In this document: one piece after another, positions 8,386 to 16,295 of the stretch
Layout: every line of letters starts with the position of its first letter
Position numbering within the stretch: position 1 is the first letter of the stretch
Assembly: GCA_031263725.1 (NCBI GenBank)
Contig: JAISFF010000006.1
Span: 1-63,152, forward strand
Length of the DNA stretch: 63,152 bases
From: Lysobacteraceae bacterium
GTDB taxonomy: Bacteria; Pseudomonadota; Gammaproteobacteria; Xanthomonadales; Xanthomonadaceae
Direction: 5' to 3'
Translations under genes and position numbers: made by a program
Notes under the pieces: model-generated
Told to the model about the DNA's origin: nothing
The model's database searches: none
What the model saw: the letters and a program-made list of their open reading frames with translations, nothing else

Positions 8386-9044
8386 CCGAACTGCTGGTAC
8401 CGCATCCGCGCTTCATCACGCTGGAAGGAGGCGAGGGCGCCGGCAAGAGCACGGCGCTGGCGGCGGTGCGCGAAGCCTTGCAGTCCTCGGGGTACGAAGT
8501 CGTGCGGACGCGCGAGCCAGGGGGGACGCCATTGGCGGAGAAGATCCGCGGCTTGCTGCTCGAAAACCGTCCTTCGGCGGGTGGCTCGGAAGCGCTGGTG
8601 CCGGAGACGGAATTGCTGCTGATGTTCGCCGCCCGCGCACAGCATGTGCGCGAAGTCATCCGGCCCGCGCTGCAACGTGGCGCCTATGTCGTCTGCGATC
8701 GCTTCACCGATTCCAGTTACGCGTATCAGGGTGCGGGCCGTGGCCTGGATCAGTCCTGGATCGAAGACCTCGAACGACGCGCGGTCGGATTGCGTCCGGG
8801 GCTGACCCTGCTGCTGGATCTCGACGTGCGCCAGGGCCGGGCGCGTACCAGGGGCCGCGACTTGTGGCCGGACCGGATCGAAAGCGAACAGGATGATTTC
8901 TTCGAGCGGGTCCGCGAGTGCTTCCGCCTTCGCGCGGCCGCCGACCCCGGGCGTTTCCGCCTGATCGATGCCACCCGGCCGGCGGCGGTGGTGGCGTCGG
9001 AAGTCGGCGCCGTGGTTTCGGAGTGGCTGCGGCATGCCGGCTGA
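8382..9044 (+). CDS. tmk: Thymidylate kinase
   Basis: Tmk phosphorylates dTMP to dTDP. The 220-residue protein has the P-loop EGGEGAGKST at 15-24, the DRx motif in VVCDRFTDSSYAYQG, and TREPGGTPLAEKIR. It is translationally coupled to mltG through ATGA, and its end overlaps holB by 11 bases. The order mltG-tmk-holB is standard in Proteobacteria. Confidence 0.97.
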   Translation: MTELLVPHPRFITLEGGEGAGKSTALAAVREALQSSGYEVVRTREPGGTPLAEKIRGLLLENRPSAGGSEALVPETELLLMFAARAQHVREVIRPALQRGAYVVCDRFTDSSYAYQGAGRGLDQSWIEDLERRAVGLRPGLTLLLDLDVRQGRARTRGRDLWPDRIESEQDDFFERVRECFRLRAAADPGRFRLIDATRPAAVVASEVGAVVSEWLRHAG

Positions 9045-10002
9045 TCTGGCGCCCTGGCAGCGGAGAGGGCTGGCGCATGCGCTGGCGGCGTTGCAGGCGG
9101 GGCGTCTGGGCCACGGCCTGCTGATTTGCGGTCCTGCGGGGCTGGGGGCGCAGGAAGTGGCTTCCCGGCTCGCGGAACACATCCTGTGCGCCGATGCCGA
9201 CGATGCCGAGCGGACGCGGCACCGGGCGCTGATCGCGGCCGGCTCGCATCCGGACCTGCATCGGATCTCGCTGATTCCGAACAAGGAAGGCAGCAAGCTG
9301 CGGACCGAAATCGTCATCGAGCAGATTCGCGATCTGACCCAGAAGTTTGGACTCACGCCGCAATATGGCGCCGCGCAGGTGGCGATCATCGATCCGGCGG
9401 ATGCGATCAACAATGCCGCCTGCAATGCGCTTCTGAAGACGCTGGAAGAGCCTGTGCCGGGCCGTTACCTGTGGCTGATCTCGACCCGGCCGTCGCGCCT
9501 GCCGGCGACCATCCGCAGCCGCTGCCAGCGGCTGGAGTTCCGTCTTCCGCCCTGGGACGAGGCACTGGCCTGGCTGATCGATGCGCAGGGACATGCGCCC
9601 GACATCGCGTCCGAGGCGTTGCAGGCAGCGCGCGGACATCCCGGATTGGCCGATGAATGGCTGCGGAGCGACGGATGGGCGCTGCGCAAGGAAGTGATGG
9701 CCGATCTGGACAAGCTGGGCGCGGCGAAGACCGATCCGATCCAGATGGCGCAACGCTGGAGCGGGGACGAACAACTGGCACAGCGCTTGTCCTGTGCCGC
9801 GGACTGGGCGTTGTCGCAGGCCACCGGCGCGGATGCACTGAAGGATCCGGCGCAATTGCGGCGCTTAGCCGACTGGTTCGACAAGGCCAATCGTACCCGC
9901 GACCTGTTGCGCACCACGGTGCGCGCCGATCTGCTGGTGGTCGAGTTATTATCCTCCTGGCGCGATGGCGCGCAGGCAATCCGACTGGGAGCAGCAAAAT
10001 GA
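9034..10002 (+). CDS. holB: DNA polymerase III delta' subunit
   Basis: HolB is the delta' subunit of the clamp loader. The 322-residue protein begins with LAPWQRRGLAHALAALQ, has the degenerate P-loop GPAGLGAQEVA (the Lys is missing, as delta' does not hydrolyse ATP), and the SRC motif in PATIRSRCQRLEFRLP. The CGxC zinc cluster of E. coli HolB is not obvious. The start at ATG 9034 matches the family start; it overlaps tmk and its stop overlaps pilZ in ATGA. Confidence 0.94.
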   Translation: MPADLAPWQRRGLAHALAALQAGRLGHGLLICGPAGLGAQEVASRLAEHILCADADDAERTRHRALIAAGSHPDLHRISLIPNKEGSKLRTEIVIEQIRDLTQKFGLTPQYGAAQVAIIDPADAINNAACNALLKTLEEPVPGRYLWLISTRPSRLPATIRSRCQRLEFRLPPWDEALAWLIDAQGHAPDIASEALQAARGHPGLADEWLRSDGWALRKEVMADLDKLGAAKTDPIQMAQRWSGDEQLAQRLSCAADWALSQATGADALKDPAQLRRLADWFDKANRTRDLLRTTVRADLLVVELLSSWRDGAQAIRLGAAK

Positions 10003-10352
10003 GTGCCGCACAGGGGCGTCAGGGAGTTCTGTCATTGACGGTCAAGGACAGGATTTCCTTGTACAACGCCTACATGCCTTTCATCAAAGGCGGTGGAATC
10101 TTCGTGCCGACGCCCAAGCGCTACTCGCTTGGAGACGAGGTGTTCCTGTTGCTGACGCTGCCCGGTTCGATCGATCGCTACCCGATCGCCGGCAAGGTCG
10201 TCTGGATCACGCCGGTGGGTGCCCAGGGCAATCGCGCCGCGGGCATCGGCGTGCAGTTTCCGGAAACGCCGGAAGGCAACAATGTCCGCAATGCGATCGA
10301 GACGTTCCTGGCCGGTTCGGTCACGCTGGACAAGCCGACTCACACGATGTGA
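9999..10352 (+). CDS. pilZ: Type IV pilus assembly protein PilZ
   Basis: The 117-residue protein is a PilZ-fold protein of the type IV pilus subgroup. It lacks the RxxxR motif used to bind cyclic-di-GMP, and the second motif is degenerate (FIKGGGIFVPTP). The xanthomonad orthologue does not bind the nucleotide and instead contacts the pilus ATPase PilB and the EAL domain of FimX; I infer the same here. The location directly after holB, with an ATGA overlap, is conserved in Xanthomonas and Pseudomonas. It is the last gene of the operon. Confidence 0.93.
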   Translation: MSAAQGRQGVLSLTVKDRISLYNAYMPFIKGGGIFVPTPKRYSLGDEVFLLLTLPGSIDRYPIAGKVVWITPVGAQGNRAAGIGVQFPETPEGNNVRNAIETFLAGSVTLDKPTHTM

Positions 10353-10440
10353 TGCCGCGCATGCGGGATCGGCCGGTGCGGCTTGACCGGTGGCAAGTCG
10401 ATTTCCGTACACGGCCTTTTCGGCCTCCGCTTTGCATGGA

Positions 10441-10479
10441 ACACAAAACGACCGCGCCGCCTGTGAGGCGGCGCGGTCG
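10441..10479 (-). terminator. Intrinsic terminator downstream of the fadB-like gene
   Basis: Read on the minus strand, a 13-bp GC-rich stem (10449-10461 with 10467-10479) and a 5-nt loop are followed by TTTTGTGTT. It lies 23 bases after the stop of the minus-strand gene and between convergent genes, so it may also block transcripts from pilZ. Confidence 0.8.
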
Positions 10480-10502
10480 CGTCTGGAAGCCTGCCGGACG
10501 CC

Positions 10503-12554
10503 TTAGCGCAGCGCGCCCGAATCCCAGCCGGGCCGGGGCGCGAAGCGGTCGCCATGACGGCTTTGCAGCGCCTTGAGCTTGGCCACCAGCGTATCGGCGC
10601 CCGCGTTGCGGATGTATTCGATCGGGCCGCCCCGGAATGGCGCGAACCCAGTGCCGAAGATCACGCCGGCATCGAGCAGATCGGCATCGGCGACGACGCC
10701 GTCGTGCAGGCAGGCAACGGCCTCGTTGAGCAGCGGCAGGATCAGGCGATCCTCCAGGTCTTCGGGAGTCTTGTATTCGGCCGGCACTTCCGGCTTGACC
10801 GGTTTGCCGGCCTCCCAACGGTAGATGCCCTGGCCGTCCTTCTTGCCGCGCTTGTCCGCTTCGAAGGCGGCCAGGGCGGCCGGAACCGTCAGACCGAGGA
10901 ACGGAGCCAGCTCCTTGGCCACGCCCGCAGCGACATCCAGACCGACGGTGTCGATCAGTTCGACCGGCCCCATCGGCATGCCGAACTTCACCGCGGCCTT
11001 GTCGATGACGGCGCCGGGGATGCCTTCGGCATAGGCCGTGGCCGCTTCCAGCATGTACGGGAACAGCACCCGGTTGACCAGGAATCCCGGACTGCCGTCG
11101 ACCGGTACCGGCAGTTTGTCCAGGGATTTGCAGAAACCGGCCAGACGCTGCTCGGCATCGGGCGAGAGACGATCGTGACGTACGATTTCCACCAGTGGCA
11201 TCTGCGCTACCGGATTGAAGTAATGCAGGCCACCGAACTGGGCGGGCCGCTGGAGGCGTTCGCGCAGCTCGTCCAGCGGAATCGACGAGGTATTGGTGGT
11301 CAGCAGCGCATCCGGCTTCATGCGCGGCTCGGTGGCGGCATACAGCTCGCGCTTGGCTTCCGGGTTCTCGATGATGGCTTCGATCAGCAGATCGGCTTCC
11401 TTGATGCCCTTGCCTTCCAGGTCGCCCTTCAGGCGGGCGGCGGTCACGGTGCGCTTGCTTTCGTCCTTGACCCGCCTGGCGAACAGCTCGCCGCTGCGGG
11501 CCAGGGCGCCGTCGATGAAGCGCTGTTCGCGATCCTGCAGTGTGACCTCGAATCCCTTGTAGGCCGCCCAGGCTGCGATGTCGCCGCCCATGACGCCGGC
11601 GCCGACCACATGCACGCGCTGGATGCCGTGATCCTTGCAACCCAAGCCCTTGAGCCGTTCGCTGAGGAAGAATATCCGGATCAGGTTGCGCGCGGCCGGA
11701 GTACCGGCCAGCTTGACCACGCCCCGGCGTTCCGCGTCCAGCCGCGCCTGGATGCCGGAGCCGCCGCTGCGCCGCCACATTTCGATCAATGCGTATGGCG
11801 CCGGGTAGTGTTCCTTGCGCGCCTTGCGTGCGACCTGCCTGACCATCTGCGGCGCAAGCACCTGCCGTACCGGCCAGAGGTTGCTGCCCCATGCGGCGCA
11901 GCGCTGCTTGAACGGACGCTGCGTCCCCCGCAGCGCCAGCGCCGCGGCGGTATCGATCAGGACGGCGGGATCCACGACCCTGTCCACCAGCCCTTTCGCA
12001 CGGGCCGCACTGGCCGACAGCGCGCGCCCGCTCAACATCATTTCCATGGCGGCGGGAGCGCCGATCAGGCGCGGCAACCGCGCCGTGCCGCCCCAGCCCG
12101 GATAGATGCCCAACTGGGTCTCCGGCAAGCCGATACGGGTGGAACCGGAGTTGCTGGCGACCCGGTAGCGGCAGGCCAGAGCCAGCTCGGTACCGCCGCC
12201 CAGACAGTGGCCGGCGATGGCGGCGACCGTGGGACAGGGCAGTTCCGCGAGCTTCTGGAAGGTGGCCTGGCCGCGACGGATCGCATCGTTGACGGTTCCT
12301 CGGCGGTCGAACTCCTGGAATTCCTTCAGGTCGGCCCCGGCGACGAATCCGGCGGGCTTGGCCGAGCGGATCACGAGGCCCTTCGGCGGGTCGATGTTCA
12401 AGCGTTCGACGATATCGCCAAATTCGATCAGCACATCCTGCGACAGCGCGTTGACGGGCGCGTCCTGACGGTCCAGGGACAGTACCAAGACGCCGTCTTC
12501 GCGGATTTCGGCTTGCCAGTGCCTGAATCTAAGGCCATCGAAACCTGGGAGCAT
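10503..12554 (-). CDS. Fatty-acid oxidation multifunctional protein (enoyl-CoA hydratase / 3-hydroxyacyl-CoA dehydrogenase)
   Basis: The 683-residue protein has a crotonase domain followed by NAD-dependent 3-hydroxyacyl-CoA dehydrogenase domains, the FadB/FadJ arrangement. The hydratase glutamates are seen in HCLGGGTELALACRY and RIGLPETQLGIYPG. The dehydrogenase begins VHVVGAGVMGGDIAAWAA and has the active-site histidine in GLHYFNPVAQMPLVEIV. It catalyses the middle two steps of beta-oxidation. No thiolase (fadA/fadI) is adjacent, so it stands alone here; whether it is FadB- or FadJ-like cannot be decided by eye. ATG 12554 is chosen over a TTG two codons upstream. Confidence 0.92.
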   Translation of the reverse strand: MLPGFDGLRFRHWQAEIREDGVLVLSLDRQDAPVNALSQDVLIEFGDIVERLNIDPPKGLVIRSAKPAGFVAGADLKEFQEFDRRGTVNDAIRRGQATFQKLAELPCPTVAAIAGHCLGGGTELALACRYRVASNSGSTRIGLPETQLGIYPGWGGTARLPRLIGAPAAMEMMLSGRALSASAARAKGLVDRVVDPAVLIDTAAALALRGTQRPFKQRCAAWGSNLWPVRQVLAPQMVRQVARKARKEHYPAPYALIEMWRRSGGSGIQARLDAERRGVVKLAGTPAARNLIRIFFLSERLKGLGCKDHGIQRVHVVGAGVMGGDIAAWAAYKGFEVTLQDREQRFIDGALARSGELFARRVKDESKRTVTAARLKGDLEGKGIKEADLLIEAIIENPEAKRELYAATEPRMKPDALLTTNTSSIPLDELRERLQRPAQFGGLHYFNPVAQMPLVEIVRHDRLSPDAEQRLAGFCKSLDKLPVPVDGSPGFLVNRVLFPYMLEAATAYAEGIPGAVIDKAAVKFGMPMGPVELIDTVGLDVAAGVAKELAPFLGLTVPAALAAFEADKRGKKDGQGIYRWEAGKPVKPEVPAEYKTPEDLEDRLILPLLNEAVACLHDGVVADADLLDAGVIFGTGFAPFRGGPIEYIRNAGADTLVAKLKALQSRHGDRFAPRPGWDSGALR

Positions 12555-12589
12555 GATCAAGTCGTCCGGTTGAGCGGGGGAAGGACGTT

Positions 12590-12619
12590 ATCATCCGAAG
12601 ATTGTTTCGGTCACGTCAA
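12590..12619 (-). promoter_or_regulatory. Possible sigma-70 promoter for the fadB-like gene
   Basis: On the minus strand TTGACG (12614-12619) and GATGAT (12590-12595) are 18 bp apart, with transcription expected near 12583 and a leader of about 28 bases. Both hexamers are imperfect. Confidence 0.4.
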
Positions 12620-12829
12620 ATCCGGAGCGGCTCCGGTATTTTGAGCGCTGCTCTTGAGACCTGGTTGCAACGCACAGAGATAAGGAGCTTGCGGTCAATG
12701 CGAAACCGGTATCGAGGGACGTCCGTCGGTGCGCCGGATCGGATCGATCGACGAATGCAAGGATTCGCGGGATCGAAACGCATGGTCGCCATGGCGCGAC
12801 GGGGTACGGCGGCTTTTCGCCAGGCGGCT

Positions 12830-12856
12830 GAACTTTTCCTTGAACTGGCGGTCAAT
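12830..12856 (+). promoter_or_regulatory. Candidate sigma-E-type promoter of the rpoE operon
   Basis: GAACTT at 12830-12835 is followed after 16 bp by TCAAT (12852-12856). ECF sigma factors of the RpoE/AlgU group use GAACTT and TCTGA-like elements with 16-17 bp between them, so the -35 is exact and the -10 partial. It lies 41 bases before the rpoE ATG, the right place for autoregulation. Confidence 0.45.
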
Positions 12857-12897
12857 AAAACTCGGCAATGCCGGGTAGAACAGGAGTACGGCCCGGT

Positions 12898-13530
12898 ATG
12901 GCCGAAGATTCCCCTAAAAAGGATTCGTCACAGGAACTGGATTCCGAACTGGTCCGTCGCGTGCAGCAGGGCGATTCGGCTGCGTTCGATATCCTGGTGC
13001 GCAAGTATCAGCAGCGCATCATCGGACTGGTCGGGCGCTACATCCCGGACTGGAGCGAGTGCCAGGACGTGGCCCAGGATGCCTTTCTGCGCGCGTATCG
13101 CGCGATAGGCGGGTTCCGTGGCGAAGCCCAGTTCTATACCTGGTTGCACAGAATTGCCGTGAACACCGCCAAGAACTATCTCGTCGCACACAACCGCCGC
13201 CCGCCGGCGGACGATATCGATGCCGCCGATGCCGGGCAGTACGACGCGGGTACGCGGCTGCGCAATACCGATACGCCCGAGCGCGAAGCGATGCGGCAGG
13301 AATTGGAGGAAACCGTGATGAGGGCGGTGGATGCGCTCCCGAAGGAATTGCGTACCGCCATCACGTTGCGTGAAGTGGATGGACTGAGCTACGAGGAAAT
13401 CGCGCAGAAGATGGACTGTCCGATCGGCACCGTGCGTTCGCGGATATTCCGCGCGCGCGAGGCGATCGATGCGCAACTGCGTCCGTTGCTGGATGCCCCA
13501 GAAGCTGTTCGTGAACGTAATCGCATATGA
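12898..13530 (+). CDS. rpoE: RNA polymerase sigma-E factor
   Basis: RpoE directs the envelope stress response. The 210-residue ECF sigma factor has region 2 (AFDILVRKYQQRIIGLV to DVAQDAFLRAYRAIGGFRG and WLHRIAVNTAKNYL) and region 4 (DALPKELRTAITLREVDGLS, then EEIAQKMDCPIGTVRSRIFR with its helix-turn-helix). ATG 12898 is preceded by AGGAG; an ATG ten codons upstream has no such site. The stop overlaps the rseA start in ATGA, so sigma and anti-sigma are co-translated. Confidence 0.97.
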   Translation: MAEDSPKKDSSQELDSELVRRVQQGDSAAFDILVRKYQQRIIGLVGRYIPDWSECQDVAQDAFLRAYRAIGGFRGEAQFYTWLHRIAVNTAKNYLVAHNRRPPADDIDAADAGQYDAGTRLRNTDTPEREAMRQELEETVMRAVDALPKELRTAITLREVDGLSYEEIAQKMDCPIGTVRSRIFRAREAIDAQLRPLLDAPEAVRERNRI

Positions 13531-14498
13531 GCCAGAATTCAGTTGGCCCGGATTCGGGCGCCGATAAATTCGAGATCCATTACCGTCGGCAACTGTCGAC
13601 CCTGATCGATGGCGGGCTGCCCGCCGACGAGGCGCGCTTCATGCTGCGCCGCCTGCAGCACGACCACGAACTGGCCGGCTGCATCGACCGCTGGCAACTG
13701 TACGGCGCCGTGATGCGGAGAGAAGTCCGGATCGTGGCGCCGGCGGATTTCAGCCAGAGGGTGACGGCCGCCATCGCCGCCGAAGCACTGGCGGTTGCGG
13801 CGGCGACGCGGCAGCCCAAACGTCCGGGCTGGGTCAAATGGGGCGGTGGCGCGGCGCTGGCCGCCTCGATCGCAGCGGTGGCGCTGTTCGTGACCAGCGA
13901 TCCGGCGGATCCGGCGGCTACATTGCCGACCACGACAGTGGTGGCGCAGCCGCCGGATGCGGATTCCGGAACCGTTGCCAGTGCGGATGAAGCTTCTCCC
14001 GCGGTTGTCGCAAGCGCTGCCGGCGAAGCCATCGCTGCGACCGATATCGCACAGTCCGGGGATGTGACCGCAACCGGCGATGCGAGTCCTCCAGCCGCTG
14101 CGGCGACCCGTGTCGTGCCGCTCGGAAGGACCCGAACTGTCGCTGCCGGACCGACGCCAAGGGCCACACGTCCGTCCGCCCCGGCTTCATTGCGCGGCAA
14201 TAATGTCCGTGCCGCGGCGGGCGATAACGCGGCCGGCGCGATTGCCGCGGGCGCCTCCGTACCGACGACACCTGTGTCTGCGGCGGCCGTGCCGCGGACG
14301 GCTACGCCGGGGACCGCGCAGCCGCGTCCCTGGCCACGGAGCTCGTTGCCCCAGTCCAGCGACTTCTTCAATGCGACCTATTCGGGCGCGGGCACGCATT
14401 CCAGGGTATTCGGTTCGTTGGATTCCCAGATGCCGTCGCAGGCGTTGTTCCCGCCCGCCAATGCCGATCCGGCGCCGGAGGCCGGGCGACCGGACTGA
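13527..14498 (+). CDS. rseA: Anti-sigma-E factor RseA
   Basis: RseA holds sigma-E at the inner membrane and is cut by DegS and RseP under stress. The 323-residue protein has a cytoplasmic N-terminal domain (RQLSTLIDGGLPADEARFML with HELAGCIDRWQLYGAVMR), one transmembrane helix at about 104-123, and a long Ala-, Thr- and Pro-rich periplasmic part of about 200 residues. It is longer than E. coli RseA (216). The C-terminal half is low complexity. No rseB gene follows; the order is sigma factor, anti-sigma factor, protease, as in other xanthomonads. Confidence 0.88.
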   Translation: MSQNSVGPDSGADKFEIHYRRQLSTLIDGGLPADEARFMLRRLQHDHELAGCIDRWQLYGAVMRREVRIVAPADFSQRVTAAIAAEALAVAAATRQPKRPGWVKWGGGAALAASIAAVALFVTSDPADPAATLPTTTVVAQPPDADSGTVASADEASPAVVASAAGEAIAATDIAQSGDVTATGDASPPAAAATRVVPLGRTRTVAAGPTPRATRPSAPASLRGNNVRAAAGDNAAGAIAAGASVPTTPVSAAAVPRTATPGTAQPRPWPRSSLPQSSDFFNATYSGAGTHSRVFGSLDSQMPSQALFPPANADPAPEAGRPD

Positions 14499-14631
14499 CC
14501 GAGTCCGGTTCGCGGGCGGGTCCACGATTGCGGCATGACGGTTGTCCTGTTGTTTCGACTTGCTTTTCGCGGGCCTTGCGTCCTGCGTGGGTATTGCTTC
14601 ACGACTGATTTGAATCGAGAGGAATGAATCG

Positions 14632-16152
14632 ATGAAACCCGTTTTTTTCAATAGCGTATTCAGCCTTCTGGTATTGACGCTCCCCTTGAGTGCTTGTGCA
14701 CGACCTGCGGAAACCGCGGCTTCCGTGTCCGGGCCCGCCGCCGTTCCGGCCATGGCGCAGTCTTCCGCGCCGCAACTGGTGGTGGGACTGCCCGATTTCA
14801 CCCAGTTGGTGGATCAGGTCGGTCCGGCCGTGGTCAATATCGAAGCGACCGTACGGGCGCAGACGCGGTCGCGCAGCGATGGGCCGGACATGGATGATGT
14901 GCCCGAGTTCTTCCGCCGCTTCTTCGGGCCCGAATTCCAGATGCCACGGATGCCGCGTGGCGGCGGACGTTCGATGGGCTCGGGTTTCATCATCTCCGCC
15001 GACGGTTACGTATTGACCAACCACCACGTCGTGGATGGCGCCGGTCAAGTCAAGGTGAAGCTGGCCGATCGCCGCGAATTCAACGCCAACGTGATCGGTA
15101 GCGATCAGCAATACGATGTCGCATTGCTGAAGATCGATGCCAGGAACCTGCCGTTCGCGCGTATCGGCGATTCCAATTCACTCAAGCCGGGCCAGTGGGT
15201 GGTGGCGATCGGTTCGCCGTTCGGACTGGATCACTCAGTCACGGCGGGCATCGTCAGCGCCACCGGCCGCAGCAACCCGTATGCCGACCAGCGCTATGTG
15301 CCGTTCATCCAGACCGACGTGGCGATCAACCAGGGCAATTCAGGCGGTCCGTTGCTGAACACCCGCGGCGAGGTGGTCGGAATCAATTCGCAGATATTCT
15401 CCGCATCGGGCGGCTACATGGGCATCAGTTTCGCCATTCCGATCGATCTGGCAATGAGTGCGGTCGATCAGATCAAGGCGACCGGGCGCGTCAATCGCGG
15501 CCAGATCGGCGTGATGGTGGGACCGGTCAGCGCCGATGCGGCGCAGGGCTTCAGTCTGCCGGATACCCGCGGCGCGCTGGTCAACGATGTGGTGGCCGGC
15601 AGCGCCGCGGCCAAGGCGGGAGTGGCGATCGGCGATGTGATCCGTTCGGTCAATGGCAACGAAGTGGTCACGGCCAGCGACCTGCCGCCGCTGGTCGGCG
15701 CGATGGCGCCGGGAACGCGGGCCACGTTGGGCATCCTGCGCGATGGACGTACCCGCAACGTCGATATCGTCCTGGACGGCGAGAAGACATCGGACGCACA
15801 GGTCCCGGTGGATTCGAGGCGTGGATCGTCCGCGCCCGCGCCGGCATCTCCGGCGGTTGCCGAAAACCTGCTGGGCATTCGTGCCGCCGATCTGGACGCG
15901 GCCGCAAGGAGACAGCTGGGGCTGAGGAACAACGAAGGCGTGGGCGTTTCCGCCGTCACCGGCAATGCCGCCCGGGAAGCCGGGCTGGTCCAGGGAGCGG
16001 TGATCCTGCAGGTGGGACGCACGCCGGTCGGTTCGGTCGCCGAGCTGAACCAGCAGTTGCGCGGGGCCAGCAAGGGCGATGTGGTGATGTTGCTGGTGCG
16101 TTATCGCGGCAACAACGGTTTCGTGGCGATCAAGACCGGGGATGACAACTGA
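14632..16152 (+). CDS. mucD: DegP/MucD-type periplasmic serine protease, probable lipoprotein
   Basis: The 506-residue HtrA-family protease has a trypsin-like domain with His132 (LTNHHVVDG), Asp162 (YDVALLKID) and Ser237 (AINQGNSGGP), followed by two PDZ domains (about 285-380 and 415-500). It degrades or refolds damaged envelope proteins and dampens sigma-E signalling. The N-terminus is a signal peptide ending LTLPLSAC, a good lipobox with Cys22, so it is probably lipid-anchored; E. coli DegP is soluble. GAGAGGAA precedes the ATG. It lies 133 bases after rseA, most likely in the same operon. Confidence 0.94.
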   Translation: MKPVFFNSVFSLLVLTLPLSACARPAETAASVSGPAAVPAMAQSSAPQLVVGLPDFTQLVDQVGPAVVNIEATVRAQTRSRSDGPDMDDVPEFFRRFFGPEFQMPRMPRGGGRSMGSGFIISADGYVLTNHHVVDGAGQVKVKLADRREFNANVIGSDQQYDVALLKIDARNLPFARIGDSNSLKPGQWVVAIGSPFGLDHSVTAGIVSATGRSNPYADQRYVPFIQTDVAINQGNSGGPLLNTRGEVVGINSQIFSASGGYMGISFAIPIDLAMSAVDQIKATGRVNRGQIGVMVGPVSADAAQGFSLPDTRGALVNDVVAGSAAAKAGVAIGDVIRSVNGNEVVTASDLPPLVGAMAPGTRATLGILRDGRTRNVDIVLDGEKTSDAQVPVDSRRGSSAPAPASPAVAENLLGIRAADLDAAARRQLGLRNNEGVGVSAVTGNAAREAGLVQGAVILQVGRTPVGSVAELNQQLRGASKGDVVMLLVRYRGNNGFVAIKTGDDN

Positions 16153-16226
16153 CAGGCTGGCGACGGGGGACGGGATTCCCGTTTCCCGCATCCCGTCCCG
16201 GGCCGGGTACATGCGACCGTACCCGG

Positions 16227-16257
16227 TTGGCCGCCGTCACGGCGGACATGCGATAAT
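16227..16257 (+). promoter_or_regulatory. Possible extended -10 promoter for lepA
   Basis: TGCGATAAT at 16249-16257 is an extended -10. TTGGCC at 16227-16232 is a weak -35 with a long 19-bp spacer. Several GC hairpins just upstream, such as CCGGGTAC / GTACCCGG at about 16203-16226, may end mucD transcripts. Confidence 0.4.
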
Positions 16258-16295
16258 GCCGCGTTTTCCCGACGACGGTCGTTACCGCCGCCCCA

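Noticed and set aside
12868-12897. ATG at 12868 as the rpoE start
   Set aside because: The AGGAG site lies before ATG 12898 and the extra ten residues are not seen in the family.
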